Shown one piece after another: positions 12,360 to 26,879 of a stretch of DNA of 64,000 nt. Source of the stretch: Perognathus longimembris pacificus (taxonomy: Eukaryota; Chordata; Mammalia; Rodentia; Heteromyidae); the NCBI RefSeq assembly GCF_023159225.1, contig NC_063181.1, forward strand, positions 24,702,073 to 24,766,072, in the 5' to 3' direction. Below the pieces are notes generated by a model. That model searched no databases, was not told the origin of the DNA, and saw only the letters and a program-made list of their open reading frames with translations. The translations under genes were made by a program, and so were the position numbers. Position 1 is the first letter of the stretch. The number at the start of each line of letters is the position of its first letter.

Positions 12360-15300
12360 TGGAGCTTGTTAAGGTAATTACACAGGGGAAAGGATAATGT
12401 ACTGGGAACTCCTCAGAAGAATCTGATTTGTGGTGAGGGGAGAGAGATAAAATCTCATTTAGGAACGACATGAAAATGCTGCATAGGTAGGTGTTTATCA
12501 GTAAATACCTCCAATAAGATTAAGAAAAGCAGTAGCTTAATAAATTAGTACTTCCTGGTATGGTTACTGTACTGGTAACTCCCCAAAAGAATCTGGATTG
12601 TGGCGAGGGAGAGGGAAAAAAGCTCATTTAGGACCTGCACTTACGAAGGGGGTAGGCAGCTGTATTTCAGGTAGTAAACCTTCTCAGAGTAAAAACAGCT
12701 GGGGCTTGTTAAGGTAATTACACATGGGAAAGGATAATGTACTGGGAACTCCTCAGAAGAATCTGATTGTGGTGAGGGGAGAGAGATAAAAGCTCATTTA
12801 GGAACGACATAAACATGCTGCGTATGTAGCTGTTTATCAGTAAATATCTCCACTGAGTTTAAGAAAAGAAGTAGCTTAATAAATTAAGTACTTCCTGGTA
12901 TGGTTACTGTACTGGTAACTCCCCAAAAGAATCTGGATTGTGGTGAGGAAACAGAGAAAAAAGCTCATTTCGGACCTGCACTTACGAAGGGGGTCAGCAT
13001 CTGTATATCAGGGAGTAAACCGTCTTAGAATAAAAACAGCTGGAGCTTGTTAAGGTAATTACACAGGGGAAAGGTTAATGTACTGGGAACTCCTCAGAAG
13101 AATCGGATTTGTGGTGAGGGGTGAGAGATAAAAGCTCATTTAGGAACGACATGAAATGCTGCGTATGTAGCTGATTATCAGTAAATATCTCCAGTGAGAT
13201 TAAGAAAAGCAGTAGCTTAATAAATTAAGTACTTCCTGGTATGGTTACTGTACTGGTAACTCCCCAAAAGAATCTGGATTGTGGTGACGGAACAGAGAAA
13301 AAAGTTCATTTCGGACCTGCACTTACGAAGGGTTAGGCAGCTGTATATCAGGGAGTATCCCTTTTGAGAATAAAAACAGCTGGAGCTTGTTAAGGTAATT
13401 ACACAGGGGAAAGGATAATGTACTGGGAACTCCCCAGAAGAATCTGATTGGTGGTGGGGGAGAGAGATAAAATCTCATTTATGAACGACAAGAAAATGCT
13501 GCATAGGTAGCTGTTTATCAGTAAATATCTCCACTAAGATTAAGAAAAGCAGTAGCTTAATAAATTAGTACTTCCTGGTATGGTTACTCTACTGGTAACT
13601 CCCCAAAAGAATCTGGATTGTGGTGAGGGAACAGAGAAAAAAGCTCATTTTGGACCTGCACTTACGAAGGGGGTAGGCAGCTGTATATCAGGGAGTAAAC
13701 CTTCTGAGATTAAAAACAGCTGGAGCTTGTTAAGGTAATTACACAGGGGAAAGGATAATGTACTGGGAACTCCTCAGAAGAATCTGATTTGTGGTGAGGG
13801 GAGAGAGATAAAATCTCATTTAGGAACGACATGAAAATGCTGCATAGGTAGGTGTTTATCAGTAAATACCTCCAATAAGATTAAGAAAAGCAGTAGCTTA
13901 ATAAATTAGTACTTCCTGGTATGGTTACTGTACTGGTAACTCCCCAAAAGAATCTGGATTGTGGCGAGGGAGAGGGAAAAAAGCTCATTTAGGACCTGCA
14001 CTTACGAAGGGGGTAGGCAGCTGTATTTCAGGTAGTAAACCTTCTCAGAGTAAAAACAGCTGGGGCTTGTTAAGGTAATTACACATGGGAAAGGATAATG
14101 TACTGGGAACTCCTCAGAAGAATCTGATTGTGGTGAGGGGAGAGAGATAAAAGCTCATTTAGGAACGACATAAACATGCTGCTTATGTAGCTGTTTATCA
14201 GTAAATATCTCCACTAAGTTTAAGAAAAGAAGTAGCTTAATAAATTAAGTACTTCCTGGTATGGTTACTGTACTGGTAACTCCCCAAAAGAATCTGGATT
14301 GTGGTGAGGAAACAGAGAAAAAAGCTCATTTCGGACCTGCACTTACGAAGGGGGTCGGCATCTGTATATCAGGGAGTAAACCGTCTTAGAATAAAAACAG
14401 CTGGAGCTTGTTAAGGTAATTACACAGGGGAAAGGTTAATGTACTGGGAACTCCTCAGAAGAATCGGATTTGTGGTGAGGGGTGAGAGATAAAATCTCAT
14501 TTAGGAACGACATGAAATGCTGCGTATGTAGCTGATTATCAGTAAATATCTCCAGTGAGATTAAGAAAAGCAGTAGCTTAATAAATTAAGTACTTCCTGG
14601 TATGGTTACTGTACTGGTAACTCCCCAAAAGAATCTGGATTGTGGTGACGGAACAGAGAAAAAAGTTCATTTCGGACCTGCACTTACGAAGGGTGAGGCA
14701 GCTGTATATCAGGGAGTATCCCTTTTGAGAATAAAAACAGCTGGAGCTTGTTAAGGTAATTACACAGGGGAAAGGATAATGTACTGGGAACTCCCCAGAA
14801 GAATCTGATTGGTGGTGGGGGAGAGAGATAAAATCTCATTTATGAACGACAAGAAAATGCTGCATAGGTAGCTGTTTATCAGTAAATATCTCCACTAAGA
14901 TTAAGAAAAGCAGTAGCTTAATAAATTAGTACTTCCTGGTATGGTTACTCTACTGGCAACTCCCCAAAAGAATCTGGATTGTGGTGAGGGAACAGAGAAA
15001 AAAGCTCATTTTGGACCTGCACTTACGAAGGGGGTAGGCAGCTGTATATCAGGGAGTAAACCTTCTGAGATTAAAAACAGCTGGAGCTTGTTAAGGTAAT
15101 TACACAGGGGAAAGGATAATGTACTGGGAACTCCTCAGAAGAATCTGATTTGTGGTGAGGGGAGAGAGATAAAATCTCATTTAGGAACGACATGAAAATG
15201 CTGCATAGGTAGGTGTTTATCAGTAAATACCTCCAATAAGATTAAGAAAAGCAGTAGCTTAATAAATTAGTACTTCCTGGTATGGTTACTGTACTGGTAA

Positions 15301-16520
15301 CTCCCCAAAAGAATCTGGATTGTGGCGAGGGAGAGGGAAAAAAGCTCATTTAGGACCTGCACTTACGAAGGGGGTAGGCAGCTGTATTTCAGGTAGTAAA
15401 CCTTCTCAGAGTAAAAACAGCTGGGGCTTGTTAAGGTAATTACACATGGGAAAGGATAATGTACTGGGAACTCCTCAGAAGAATCTGATTGTGGTGAGGG
15501 GAGAGAGATAAAAGCTCATTTAGGAACGACATAAACATGCTGCGTATGTAGCTGTTTATCAGTAAATATCTCCACTGAGTTTAAGAAAAGAAGTAGCTTA
15601 ATAAATTAAGTACTTCCTGGTATGGTTACTGTACTGGTAACTCCCCAAAAGAATCTGGATTGTGGTGAGGAAACAGAGAAAAAAGCTCATTTCGGACCTG
15701 CACTTACGAAGGGGGTCGGCATCTGTATATCAGGGAGTAAACCGTCTTAGAATAAAAACAGCTGGAGCTTGTTAAGGTAATTACACAGGGGAAAGGTTAA
15801 TGTACTGGGAACTCCTCAGAAGAATCGGATTTGTGGTGAGGGGTGAGAGATAAAAGCTCATTTAGGAACGACATGAAATGCTGCGTATGTAGCTGATTAT
15901 CAGTAAATATCTCCAGTGAGATTAAGAAAAGCAGTAGCTTAATAAATTAAGTACTTCCTGGTATGGTTACTGTACTGGTAACTCCCCAAAAGAATCTGGA
16001 TTGTGGTGACGGAACAGAGAAAAAAGTTCATTTCGGACCTGCACTTACGAAGGGTTAGGCAGCTGTATATCAGGGAGTATCCCTTTTGAGAATAAAAACA
16101 GCTGGAGCTTGTTAAGGTAATTACACAGGGGAAAGGATAATGTACTGGGAACTCCCCAGAAGAATCTGATTGGTGGTGGGGGAGAGAGATAAAATCTCAT
16201 TTATGAACGACAAGAAAATGCTGCATAGGTAGCTGTTTATCAGTAAATATCTCCACTAAGATTAAGAAAAGCAGTAGCTTAATAAATTAGTACTTCCTGG
16301 TATGGTTACTCTACTGGTAACTCCCCAAAAGAATCTGGATTGTGGTGAGGGAACAGAGAAAAAAGCTCATTTTGGACCTGCACTTACGAAGGGGGTAGGC
16401 AGCTGTATATCAGGGAGTAAACCTTCTGAGATTAAAAACAGCTGGAGCTTGTTAAGGTAATTACACAGGGGAAAGGATAATGTACTGGGAACTCCTCAGA
16501 AGAATCTGATTTGTGGTGAG
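12360..16520 (+). repeat. Higher-order repeat, three copies of a 1,361-bp four-dimer block
   Basis: Private variants recur at exact 1,361-bp spacing: aaatctcatttaggaacgac at 12450, 13811 and 15172, and ggaacgacataaacatgctg at 12801, 14162 and 15523. The block holds four slightly shortened dimers (eight monomers), each identifiable by its own changes. Examples are the g-rich gattggtggtgggggagag monomer and the cggcatctg A monomer. Copies differ only at occasional bases, for example cgtatg/cttatg and ggttagg/ggtgagg. Register is lost after about 16520. Confidence 0.9.
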
Positions 16521-19500
16521 GGGAGAGAGATAAAAGCTCATTTAGGAATGACATGAAAATGCTGCATAGGTAGCTGTTTACCACTAAATATCTCCACTGA
16601 GATTAAGAAAAGCAGTAGCTTAATAAATTAAGTACTTCCTGGTATGGTTACTATACTGGAAACTCCCCAAAAGAATCTGGATTGTGGTGAGGGAACAGAG
16701 AAAAAAGCTCATCTAAGACCTGCACTTACGAAGGGGTTAGGCAGCTATATATCAGGGAGTATCCCTTCTGTGAATACAAACAGCTGGAGCTTGTTAAGGT
16801 AATTACACAGCGGAAAGGATAATGTACTGGGAACCCCTCAGAAGAATCTGATTTGTGGTGAGGGGAGAGATATAAAAGCTCATTTAGGAACGACATGAAA
16901 ATGCTGCATAGGTAGCTGTTTATCAGTAAATATCTCCACTGAGATTAAGAAAAGCAGTAGCTTAATAAATTAAGTACCACCTGGTATGGATACTGTACTG
17001 GTAACTCCCCAAAAGAATCTGGATTGTGGTGAGGGAACAGAGAAAAAAGCTCATTTAAGACCTGCAGTTACGAAGGGGGTATGCAGCTGTATATCAGGGA
17101 GTAAACCTTCTGAGAATAAAAACAGCTGGAGCTTTTTAACGTAATTACACAGGGGAAAGGATAATGGACTGGGAACTCCTCAGAAGATTCTGATTTGTGG
17201 TGAGGGGAGAGAGATAAAAGCTCATTTAGGAACGACATGAACATGCTGCGTAGGTAGCTGTTTATCAGTAAATATCTCCACTGAGATTAAGCAAAGCAGT
17301 AGCTTAATAAATGAAGCACTTCCTGGTATGCTTACTGTACTGGTAACTCCCCAAAATTATCTGGATTGTGGCGAGGGAACAGAGAAAAAAGCTCATTTCG
17401 GACCTGCACTTACGAAGGGTTAGGCAGCTGTATATCAGGGAGTATCCCTTCTGAGAATAAAAACAGGTGGGGCATATAAAGGTAATTACACAGGGGAAAG
17501 GATAATGTACTGGGAACTCCTCAGAAGAATCTGATTTGTGGTGAGGGGAGAGAGATAAAAGCTCATATATGAACGACAATAACATGCTGTGTAGGTAGCT
17601 GTTTATCAGTAAATATCTCCACTGAGATTAAGAAAAGCAGTACCTTAATAAATTAAGTACTTCCTGGTATGGTTACTGTACTGCTAACTCCCCAAAATTA
17701 TCTGGATTGTGGCGAGGGAACAGAGAAAAAAGCTCATTTCGGACCTGCACTTACGAAGGGTTAGGCAGCTGTATATCAGGGAGTATCCCTTCTGAGAATA
17801 AAAACAGCTGGAGCTTGTTATGGTAATTAAAAAGGGGAAAGAATAATGTACTGGAAACTCCTCAGAAAATCTGATGTGTGGTGAGAGGAGAGAGATAAAA
17901 GCTCATTTAGGAACGACATGAACATGCTGCGTAGGTAGCTGTTTATCAGTAAATATCTCCACTGAGATTAAGAAAAGCAGTAGTTTAATGAATTAAGTAC
18001 TACCTGGTATGGTTACTGTACTGGTAACTCCCCAAAATAATATGGATTGTGTTGAGGGAATAGACAAAAAAGCTCATTTAGGACCTGCACGTACGAAGGG
18101 TGTAGGCAGCTGTATATCAGCGAGTAACCCTTCTGAGAATAAAAACAGCTGGAGCTTGTTAAGGTAATTACACAGGGGAAAGGATAATGTACTGGGAACT
18201 CCTCAGAAGAATCTGATTTGTGGTGAGGGGAGAGAGATAAAAGGTCATTTAGGAACGAGATGAACATGCTGCATAGGTTGTTGTTTATCAGTAAATATCT
18301 CCACTGAGATTTAGAAAAGCAGTAGCTTAATAAATGAAGCACTTCCTGGTATGGTTACTGTACTGGTAACTCCCCAAAAGAATCTGGATTGTGGTGAAGG
18401 AACAGAGAAAAAAGCTCATTCAGGACCTGCACTTATGAAGGGGGTAGGCAACTGTATATCAGGGAGTTTCCCTTCTGAGAATAAAAACAGCTGGAGCTTG
18501 TTAAGGTAATTACACAGGGGAAAGGATAATGTACTGGGAACTCCTCAGAAGAATCTGATTTGTGGTGAGGGGAGAGAGATAAAAGCTCATTTAGGAACGA
18601 CTTGAAAATGCTGCATAGGTAGCTGTTTATCAGTAAATATCTCCACTGAGATTAAGCAAAGCAGTAGCTTAATAAATGAAGCACTTCCTGGTATGGTTAC
18701 TGTACTGGTAACTCCCCAAAAGAATCTGGATTGTGGTGAAGGAATAGAGAAAAAAGCTCATTTAGGACCTGCACTTACGAAGGGGGTAGGCAGCTGTATT
18801 TCTGGGAGTAAACCTTCTGAGAATAAAAACAGCTGGAGCTTGTTATGGTAATTACACAGGGGAAAGGATAATGTACTGGGAACTCCTCAGAAAATCTGAT
18901 GTGTGGTGAGAGGAGAGAGATAAAAGCTCATTTAGGAACGACATGAACATGCTGCGTAGGTAGCTGTTTATCAGTAAATATCTCCACTGAGATTAAGAAA
19001 AGCAGTAGTTTAATGAATTAAGTACTACCTGGTATGGTTACTGTACTGGTAACTCCCCAAAAGAATATGGATTTTGTTGAGGGAATAGACAAAAAAGCTC
19101 ATTTAGGACCTGCACGTACGAAGGATGTAGGCAGCTGTATATCAGCGAGTAACCCTTCTGAGAATAAAAACAGCTGGAGCTTGTTAAGGTAATTACACAG
19201 GGGAAAGGATAATGTACTGGGAACTACTCAGAAGAATCTGATATGTGGTGAGGGTAGAGAGATAAAAGCTCATTTAGGAACGACATGAAAATGCTGCATA
19301 GGTAGCTGTTTATCAGTAAATATCTCCACTGAGATTAAGCAAAGCAGTAGCTTAATAAATGAAGCACTTCCTGGTATGGTTACTCTACTGGTAACTCCCC
19401 AAAAGAATCTGGATTGTGGTGAAGGAACAGAGAAAAACGCTCATTTAGGACCTGCACTTACGAAGGGGGTAGGCAGCTGTATATCAGGGAGTAAACATTC

Positions 19501-21239
19501 TGAGAATAAAAGCAGCTGGAGCTTGTTAAGGTAATTACACAGGGGAAAGGATAATGTACTGGGAACTCCTCAGAAGAATCTGATTTGTGGTGAGGGGAGA
19601 GAGATAAAGGCTCATTTAGGAACGACATGAACATGCTGGGTAGGTAGCTGTTTATCAGTAAATATCTCCACTGAGATTAAGAAAAGCAGTAGCTTAATAA
19701 ATTAAGTACTTCCTGGTATGGTTACTGTACTGGTAACTCGCCAAAAGAATCTGGATTGTTGTGAGGGAACAGAGAAAAAAGCTCATTTATGACCGACACT
19801 TAGGAAGGGGGTAGGCAGCTGTATATAAGGGAGTAAACCTTCTGAGAATAAAAACAGCTGGAGATTGTTATGGTAATTACACAGGGGAAAGGATAATGTA
19901 CTGGAACTCCTCAGAAGAATCTGATTTGTGGTAAGAGGAGAGAGATAAAAGCTCATTTATGAATGACATGGACATGCTGCGTATGTAGCTGTTTATCAGT
20001 AAATATCTCCACTGAGATTAAGAACAGCAGTAGCTTAATAAATTAAGTACTTCCTGGTATGGTTACTGTACTGGTAACTCCCCAAAAGAATCTGGATTGT
20101 GTTGAGGGAACAGAGAAAAAAGCTCATTTAGGACCTGCACTTACGAACGGTGTAGGCAGCTGTATATCAGGGAGTTTCCATTCTGAGAATAAAAACAGCT
20201 GGAGCTTGTGATGGTAATTACACAGGGGAAAGGATAATGTACTGGGAACTCCTCAGAAGAATCTGATTTGTGGTGAGGGGAGAGAGAGAAAAGCTCATTT
20301 AGGAACGACATGAACATGCTGCATAGGTAGCTGTTTATCAGTAATTATCTCCACTGAGATTAAGAAAAGCAGTAGCTTAATAAATTAAGTACTTCCTGGT
20401 ATGGTTACTGTACTGGTAACTCCCCAAAAGAATCTGGATTGTGGGGAGGGAACAGAGAAAAAAGCTCATTTAGGACCTGCAGTTACGAAGGGGGTAGGCA
20501 CCTGTATATCAGGGAGTAAACCTTCTGAGAATAAAAACAGCTGGAGCTTGTTAAGGTAATTACACAGGGGAAAGGATTATGTACTGGGAACTCCTCAGAA
20601 GAATCTGATTTGTGGTGAGGGGAGAGAGATTAAAGCTCATTTAAGAACGACTTGAAAATGCTGCATAGGTAGCTGTTTATCAGTAAATATCTCCACTGAG
20701 ATTAAGAAAAGCAGTAGCTTAATAAATTAAGTACTTCCTGGTATGTTTACTGTACTGGTAACTCCACAAAAGAATCTGGATTGTGGTGAGGGAACAGAGA
20801 TAAAAGCTCATTTAGGACCTGCACTTACGAAGGGGGTAGGCAGCAGTATATCAGGGAGTAAACCTTCTGAGAACAAAAACAGCTGGAGCTTGTTAAGGTA
20901 ATTACACAGGGGAAAAGATAATGTACTGGGAACTCCTCAGAAGAATCTGATTTGTGGTGAGGGGAGAGAGATAAAAGCTCATTTAGGAAGGACAAGAACA
21001 TGCTGCGTAGGTAGCTGTTTATCAGTAAATATCTCCCCTGAGATTAAGAAAAGCAGTAGCTTAATAAATTAAGTACTTCCTGGTATGGTTACTGTATTGG
21101 TAACTCCCCAAAAGAATCTGGATTGTGGTGAGGGAACAGAGAAAATAGCTCATTTAGGACCTGCACTTACGAAGGGGGTAGGCAGCTGTATATCAGGGAG
21201 TAAACCTTCTGAGAACAAAAACAGCTGGAGCTTGTTAAG

Positions 21240-22790
21240 GTAATTACACAGGGGAAAAGATAATGTACTGGGAACTCCTCAGAAGAATCTGATTTGTGGT
21301 GAGGGGAGAGAGATAAAAGCTCATTTAGGAACGACATGAACATGCTGCGTAGGTAGCTGTTTATCAGTAAATATCTCCACTGAGCTTAAGAAAAGCAGTA
21401 GCTTAATAAATTAAGTACTTCCTGCTTTGGTTACTGTACTGGTAACTACCCAAAAGAATCTGGATTGTGGTGAGGGAACAGAGAAAAAAGCTCATTTAGG
21501 ACCGGCACTTACGAAGGGGTAGGCAGCTGTATATCAGGGAGTAAACCTTCTGAGAATAAAAACATCTGGGGCTTGTTAAGGTAATTACACAGGGGAAAGG
21601 ATAATATACTGGGAACTCCTCAGAAGAATCTGATTTGTGGTGAGGGGAGAGAGATAAAAGCTCATTTAGGAACGACATGAACATGCTGCGTAGGTAGCTG
21701 TTTATCAGTAAATATCTCCACTGAGATTAAGAAAAGCAGTACCTTAATAAATTAAGTACTTCCTGGTATGGTTACTGTACTAGTAACTCCCCAAAAGAAC
21801 CTGGATTGTGGTGAGGGAACAGAGAAAAAAGCTGGTTTAGGACCTGCACTTACCAAGAGGGTTGGCAGCTGTATATCAGGGAGTAAACCTTCTGAGAATA
21901 AAAACAGCTGGAGCTTGTTTAGGTAATTACACAGGGGAAAGGATAATGTACTTGGAACTCCTCAGAAGAATCTGATTAGTGGTGAGGGGAGAGAGAAAAA
22001 AGCTCATTTAGGAACGACATGATCTTGCTGCGTACATAGCTGTTTATCAGTAAATATCTCCACTGAGGTTAAGAAAAGCAGTAGCTTAATAAATTAAGTA
22101 CTTCCTGGTATCGTTACTGTACTGGTAACTCCCCAAAAGAATCTGGATTGTGGTGAGGGAACAGAGAAAAAAGCTCATTTAGGACCTGCACTTACGAAGG
22201 GGGTAGGCAGCTGTATATCAGGGAGTAAACCTTCTGAGAATAAAAACAGCTGGAGCTTGTTAAGGTAATTACACAGGGGAAAGGATAGTGTATCGGGAAC
22301 TCCTCAGAAGAATCTGATTTGTGGTGACGGGAGAGAGATAAAAGCTCATTTAAGAACGACATGAACATGCTGCCTAGGTAGCTGTTTATCAGTAAATATC
22401 TTCACTGAGATTAAGAAAAGCAGTAGCTTAATAAATTAAGTACTTCCTGGTATGGTTACTGTACTGGTAACTCCCCAAAAGAATCTGGATTGTGGTGAGG
22501 GAACAGAGAAAAAAGCTCATTTAAGACCTGCACTTACGAAGGGGGTAGGCAGTTGTATATCAGGGATTAAACCTTCTGAGAATAAAAACAGCTGGCGCTT
22601 GTTAAGGTAATTACACAGGGGAAAGGATAATGTACTGGGAACTCCTCAGAAGAATCTGATTTGTGATGAGGGAAGAGAGATAAAAGCTCATTTAGGAACG
22701 ACATGAACATGCTGCGTAGGTAGCTATTTGTCAGTAAATATCTCCACTGAGATTAAGAAAAGCAGTAGCTTAATAAATTAAGTATTTCCT
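21240..22790 (+). repeat. Kilobase satellite duplication, copy 1
   Basis: About 1.5 kb that recurs at 26880-28430 with a 5,639-bp offset. Shared private variants include cctgctttggttactg (21422 and 27061), ctggtttaggacctgcac with ccaagagggttggc, gatcttgctgcgtacatag and ggatagtgtatcggg. The offset is close to 33 monomers of 171 bp, which fits the single extra monomer at 26548. Confidence 0.88.
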
Positions 22791-25700
22791 GGTATGGTTA
22801 CTGTACTGGTAACTCCCCAAAAGAATCTGGATTGTGGTGAGGGAACAGAGAAAAAAGCTCATTTAGGACCTGCACTTACGAAGGGGGTAGGCAGTTGTAT
22901 ATCAGGGAGTAAACCTTCTGAGAATAAAAACAGCTGGAGCTTATAAAGGTAATTACACAGGGGAAAGGATAATGTACTGGGAATCCTCAGAAAAATCTGA
23001 ATTGTGGTGAGGGGAGAGAGATAAAAGCTCATATAGGAACGACATGAACATGCTGCATACGTAGCTGTTTATCAGTAAATATCTCCACTGAGATTAAGAA
23101 AAGCAGTAGCTTAATAAATTAAGTACTTCCTGGTATGGTTACTGTACTGGTAACTCCCCAAAAGAATCTGGATTGTGGTGAGGGAACAGAGAAAAAAGCT
23201 CATTTAGGACCTGCACTTACGAAGGGGGTAGGCAGCTGTATATCAGGGAGTAAACCTTTTGAGAATGAAAACAGCTGGAGCTTGTTAAGGTAATTACACA
23301 GGGGAAAGGATAATGTACTGGGAACTCCTCAGAAGAATCTGATTTGTGGTGAGGGGAGAGAGATAAAAGCGCATTTAGGAACGACATGAACATGCTGCGT
23401 AGGTAGTTGTTTATCAGTAAATATCTCCACTGAGATTAAGAAAAGCAGTAGCTTAATAAATTAAGTACTTCCTGGTATGGTTACTGTACTGGTAACTCCC
23501 CAAAAGAATCTGGATTGTGGTGGGGGAACAGAGAAAAAAGCTCATTTAGGACCTGCACTTACGAAGGGGGTAGGCAGCTGTATATCAGGGAGTAAACCTT
23601 CTGAGAATAAGAACAGCTGGAGCTTGTTAAGGTAATTACACAGGGGAAAGGATAATGTACTGGGAACTCCTCAGAAGAATCTGATTTGTAGTGAGGGTTG
23701 AGAGATAAAAGCTCATTTAGGAACGACATGAACATGCTGCGTACGTAGCTGTTTATCAGTTAATATCTCCACTGAGATTAAGAAAAGCAGTAGCTTAATA
23801 AATTAAGTACTTCCTGGTATGGTTACTGTACTGGTAACTCCCCAAAAGAATCTGGATTGTGGTGAGGGAACAGAGAAAAAAGCTTATTAATACCTGCACT
23901 TACGAAGGGGGTAGGCAGCTGTATATCAGGGAGTAAACCTTCTGAGAATAAAAACAGCTGGAGCTTGTTAAGGTAATTACACAGGGGAAAGGATAATGTA
24001 CTGGGAACTCCTCAGAAGAATCTGATATGTGGTGAGGGGAGAGAGATAAAGGCTCATTTAGGAACGACATGAACGTGCTGAATATGTAGCTGTTTATCAG
24101 TAAGTATCTACACTGACATTAAGAAAAGCAGTAGCTTATTAAATGAAGTACTTCCTGGTATGGTTACTGTACTGGTAACTCCCCAAAAGCATCTGGATTG
24201 TGGTGAGGGAACAGAGAAAAAAGCTCATTTAGGACCTGCACTTACGAAGGGGGTAGGCAGCAGTATATCAGGGAGTAAACCTTCTGAGAATAAAAACTGC
24301 TGGAGCTTGTTAAGGTAATGACACAGGGGAAAGGATAAAGTACTGGGAACTCCTCAGAAGAATCTGATTTGTGGTGAGTGGAGAGAGATAAAAGCTCATT
24401 TAGGAACGACATGAACATGCTGCGTAGGTAGCTGTTTATCAGTAAATATCTCCACTGAGATTAAGAAAAGCAGTAGCTTAATAAATTAAGTACTTCCTGG
24501 TATGGTTACTGTACTGTTAACTCCCCAAAAGAATCAGGATTGTGGTGAGGGAACAGAGAAAAAAGCTCATTTAGGACCTGCAGTTAAGAAGGGGGTAGGC
24601 AGCTGTATATCAGGGAGTAAACCTTCTGAGAATAAAAACAGCTGGAGCTTGTTAAGGTAATTAAACAGGGGAAAAGATGAAGTACTGGGAACTCATCAGA
24701 AGAATCTGATTTGTTGTGAGGGGAGAGAGATAAAAGCTCATTTAGGAACGACATGATCATGCTGCGTAGGTAGCTGTTTATCAGTAAATATCTCCACTGA
24801 GATTAAGAAAAGCAGTAGCTTAATAAATTAAGTACTTCCTGGTATGGTTACTGTACTGGTAACTCCCCAAAAGAATCTGGATTTTGGTGAGGGAACAGAG
24901 AAAAAAGCCCATTTAGGACCTGCACTTACGAAAGGGGTAGGCAGCTGTATATCAGGGAGTAAACCTTCTGAGAATAAAAACAGCTGGAGCTTGGTAAGGT
25001 AATTACACAGGGGAAAGGATACTGTACTGGGAACTCCTCAGAAGAATCTGATTTGTTGTGAGGGGAGAGAGATAAAAGCTAATTTAGGAACGACATGAAC
25101 ATGCTGCGTAGGTAGCTGTTTATCAGTAAATATCTCCACTGAGATTAAGAAAAGCAGTAGCTTAATAAATTAAGAACTTCCTGGAATGGTTACTGTACTG
25201 GTAACTCCCCAAAAAATCTGGATTGTGGTGAGGGAACAGAGAAAAAAGCTCATTTAGGACCTGCACTTACGAAGGGGGTAGGCAGCTGTATATCAGGGAG
25301 TGAACCTTCTGAGAATAAAAACCGCTGGAGCTTGTTAAGGTAATTACACAGGGGAAAGGATAATGTACTCGGAACTCCTCAGAAGAATCTGATTTGTGGT
25401 GAGGGGAGAGAGATAAAAGCTCATTTAGGAACGACAAGAACATGCTGCGTAGGTAGCTGTTTATCAGTAAATATCTCCACTGAGATTAAGAAAAGCAGTA
25501 GCTTAATAAATTAAGTACTTCCTGGTATGGTTACTGTACTGGTAACTCCATTAAAAAATCTGGATTGTGGTGAGGGAACAGAGAAAAAAGCTCATTTAGG
25601 ACCTGCACTCACGAAGGGGGTAGGCAGCTGTATATCAGGGAGTAAACCTTCTGAGAATAAAAACAGCTGGAGCTTGTTAAGGTAATTACACAGGGGAAAG

Positions 25701-26547
25701 GATAACGTACTGGGAACTCCTCAGAAGATTCTGATTTGTGGTGAGGGGAGAGAGATAAAAGCTCATTTAGGAACGACGTGAACATGCTGCGTAGGTAGCT
25801 GTTTATCAGTAAATATCTCCACTGAGATTAAGAAAAGCAGTAGCTTAATAAATTAAGTACTTCCTGGTATGGTTTCTGTATTGGTAACTCCCCAAAAGAA
25901 TCTGGATTGTGGTGAGGGAACAGAGAAAAAAGCTCATTTAAGACCTGCACTTACGAAGGAGGTAGGCAGCTGTATATCAGGGAGTAAACCTTCTGAGAAT
26001 AAAAACAGCTGGAGCTTGTTAAGGTAATTACACAGGGGAAAGGATAATGTACTGGGAACTCCTCAGAAGAATCTGATTTGTGGTGAGGGGAGAGAGATAA
26101 AAGCTCATTTAGGAACGACATGAACATGCTGCGTAGGTAGCTGTTTATCAGTACATAACTCCACTGAAATTAAGAAAAGCCGTAGCTTAATAAATAAAGT
26201 ACTTCCTGGTATGGTTTCTGTACTGGTAACTCCCCAATAGAATCTGGATTGTGGTGAGGGAACAGATAAAAAAGCTCATATAGGACCTGCCCTTACGAAG
26301 GGGGTAGGCAGCTGTATATCAGGGAGTATCGCTTCTGAGAATAAAAACAGCTGGAGCTTGTTAAGGTAATTACACAGGGGAAAGGATAATGTACTGGGAA
26401 CTCCTCAGAAGAATTTGATTTGTGGTGAGGGGAGAGAGATAAAAGCTCATTTAGGAACGACATGAACATGCTGCATACGTAGCTGTTTATCAGTAAATAT
26501 CTCCACTGAGATTAAGAAAAGCAGTTGCTTAATAAATTAAGTACTTC

Positions 26548-26718
26548 CTGGTATGGATACTGTACTGGTAACTCCCCAGAAGAATCTGGATTGTGGTGAG
26601 GGGAGAGAGACAAAAGCTCATTTAGGAACGACATGAACATGCTGCGAAGGTAGCTGTTTATCAGTAAATATCTCCACTGAGATTAAGAAAAGCAGTAGCT
26701 TAATAAATTAAGTACTTC
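26548..26718 (+). repeat. Single 171-bp hybrid monomer (A/B register slip)
   Basis: Anchor-to-anchor distance here is 171 bp instead of 342 bp. The monomer starts as A (tactggtaactcccc) and continues as B (gtgaggggagagagacaaaag, then aacgacatgaacatgctg). This is what a crossover between out-of-register A and B monomers would leave. Confidence 0.88.
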
Positions 26719-26879
26719 CTGGTATGGTTACTGTACTGGTAACTCCCCAAAAGAATCTGGATTGTGGTGAGGGAACAGAGAAAAAAGCTCATTTAGGACC
26801 TGCACTTACGAAGGGTGTAGGCAGCTGTATATCAGGGAGTAAACCTTCTGAGAATAAAAACAGCTGGAGCTTGTTAAGG

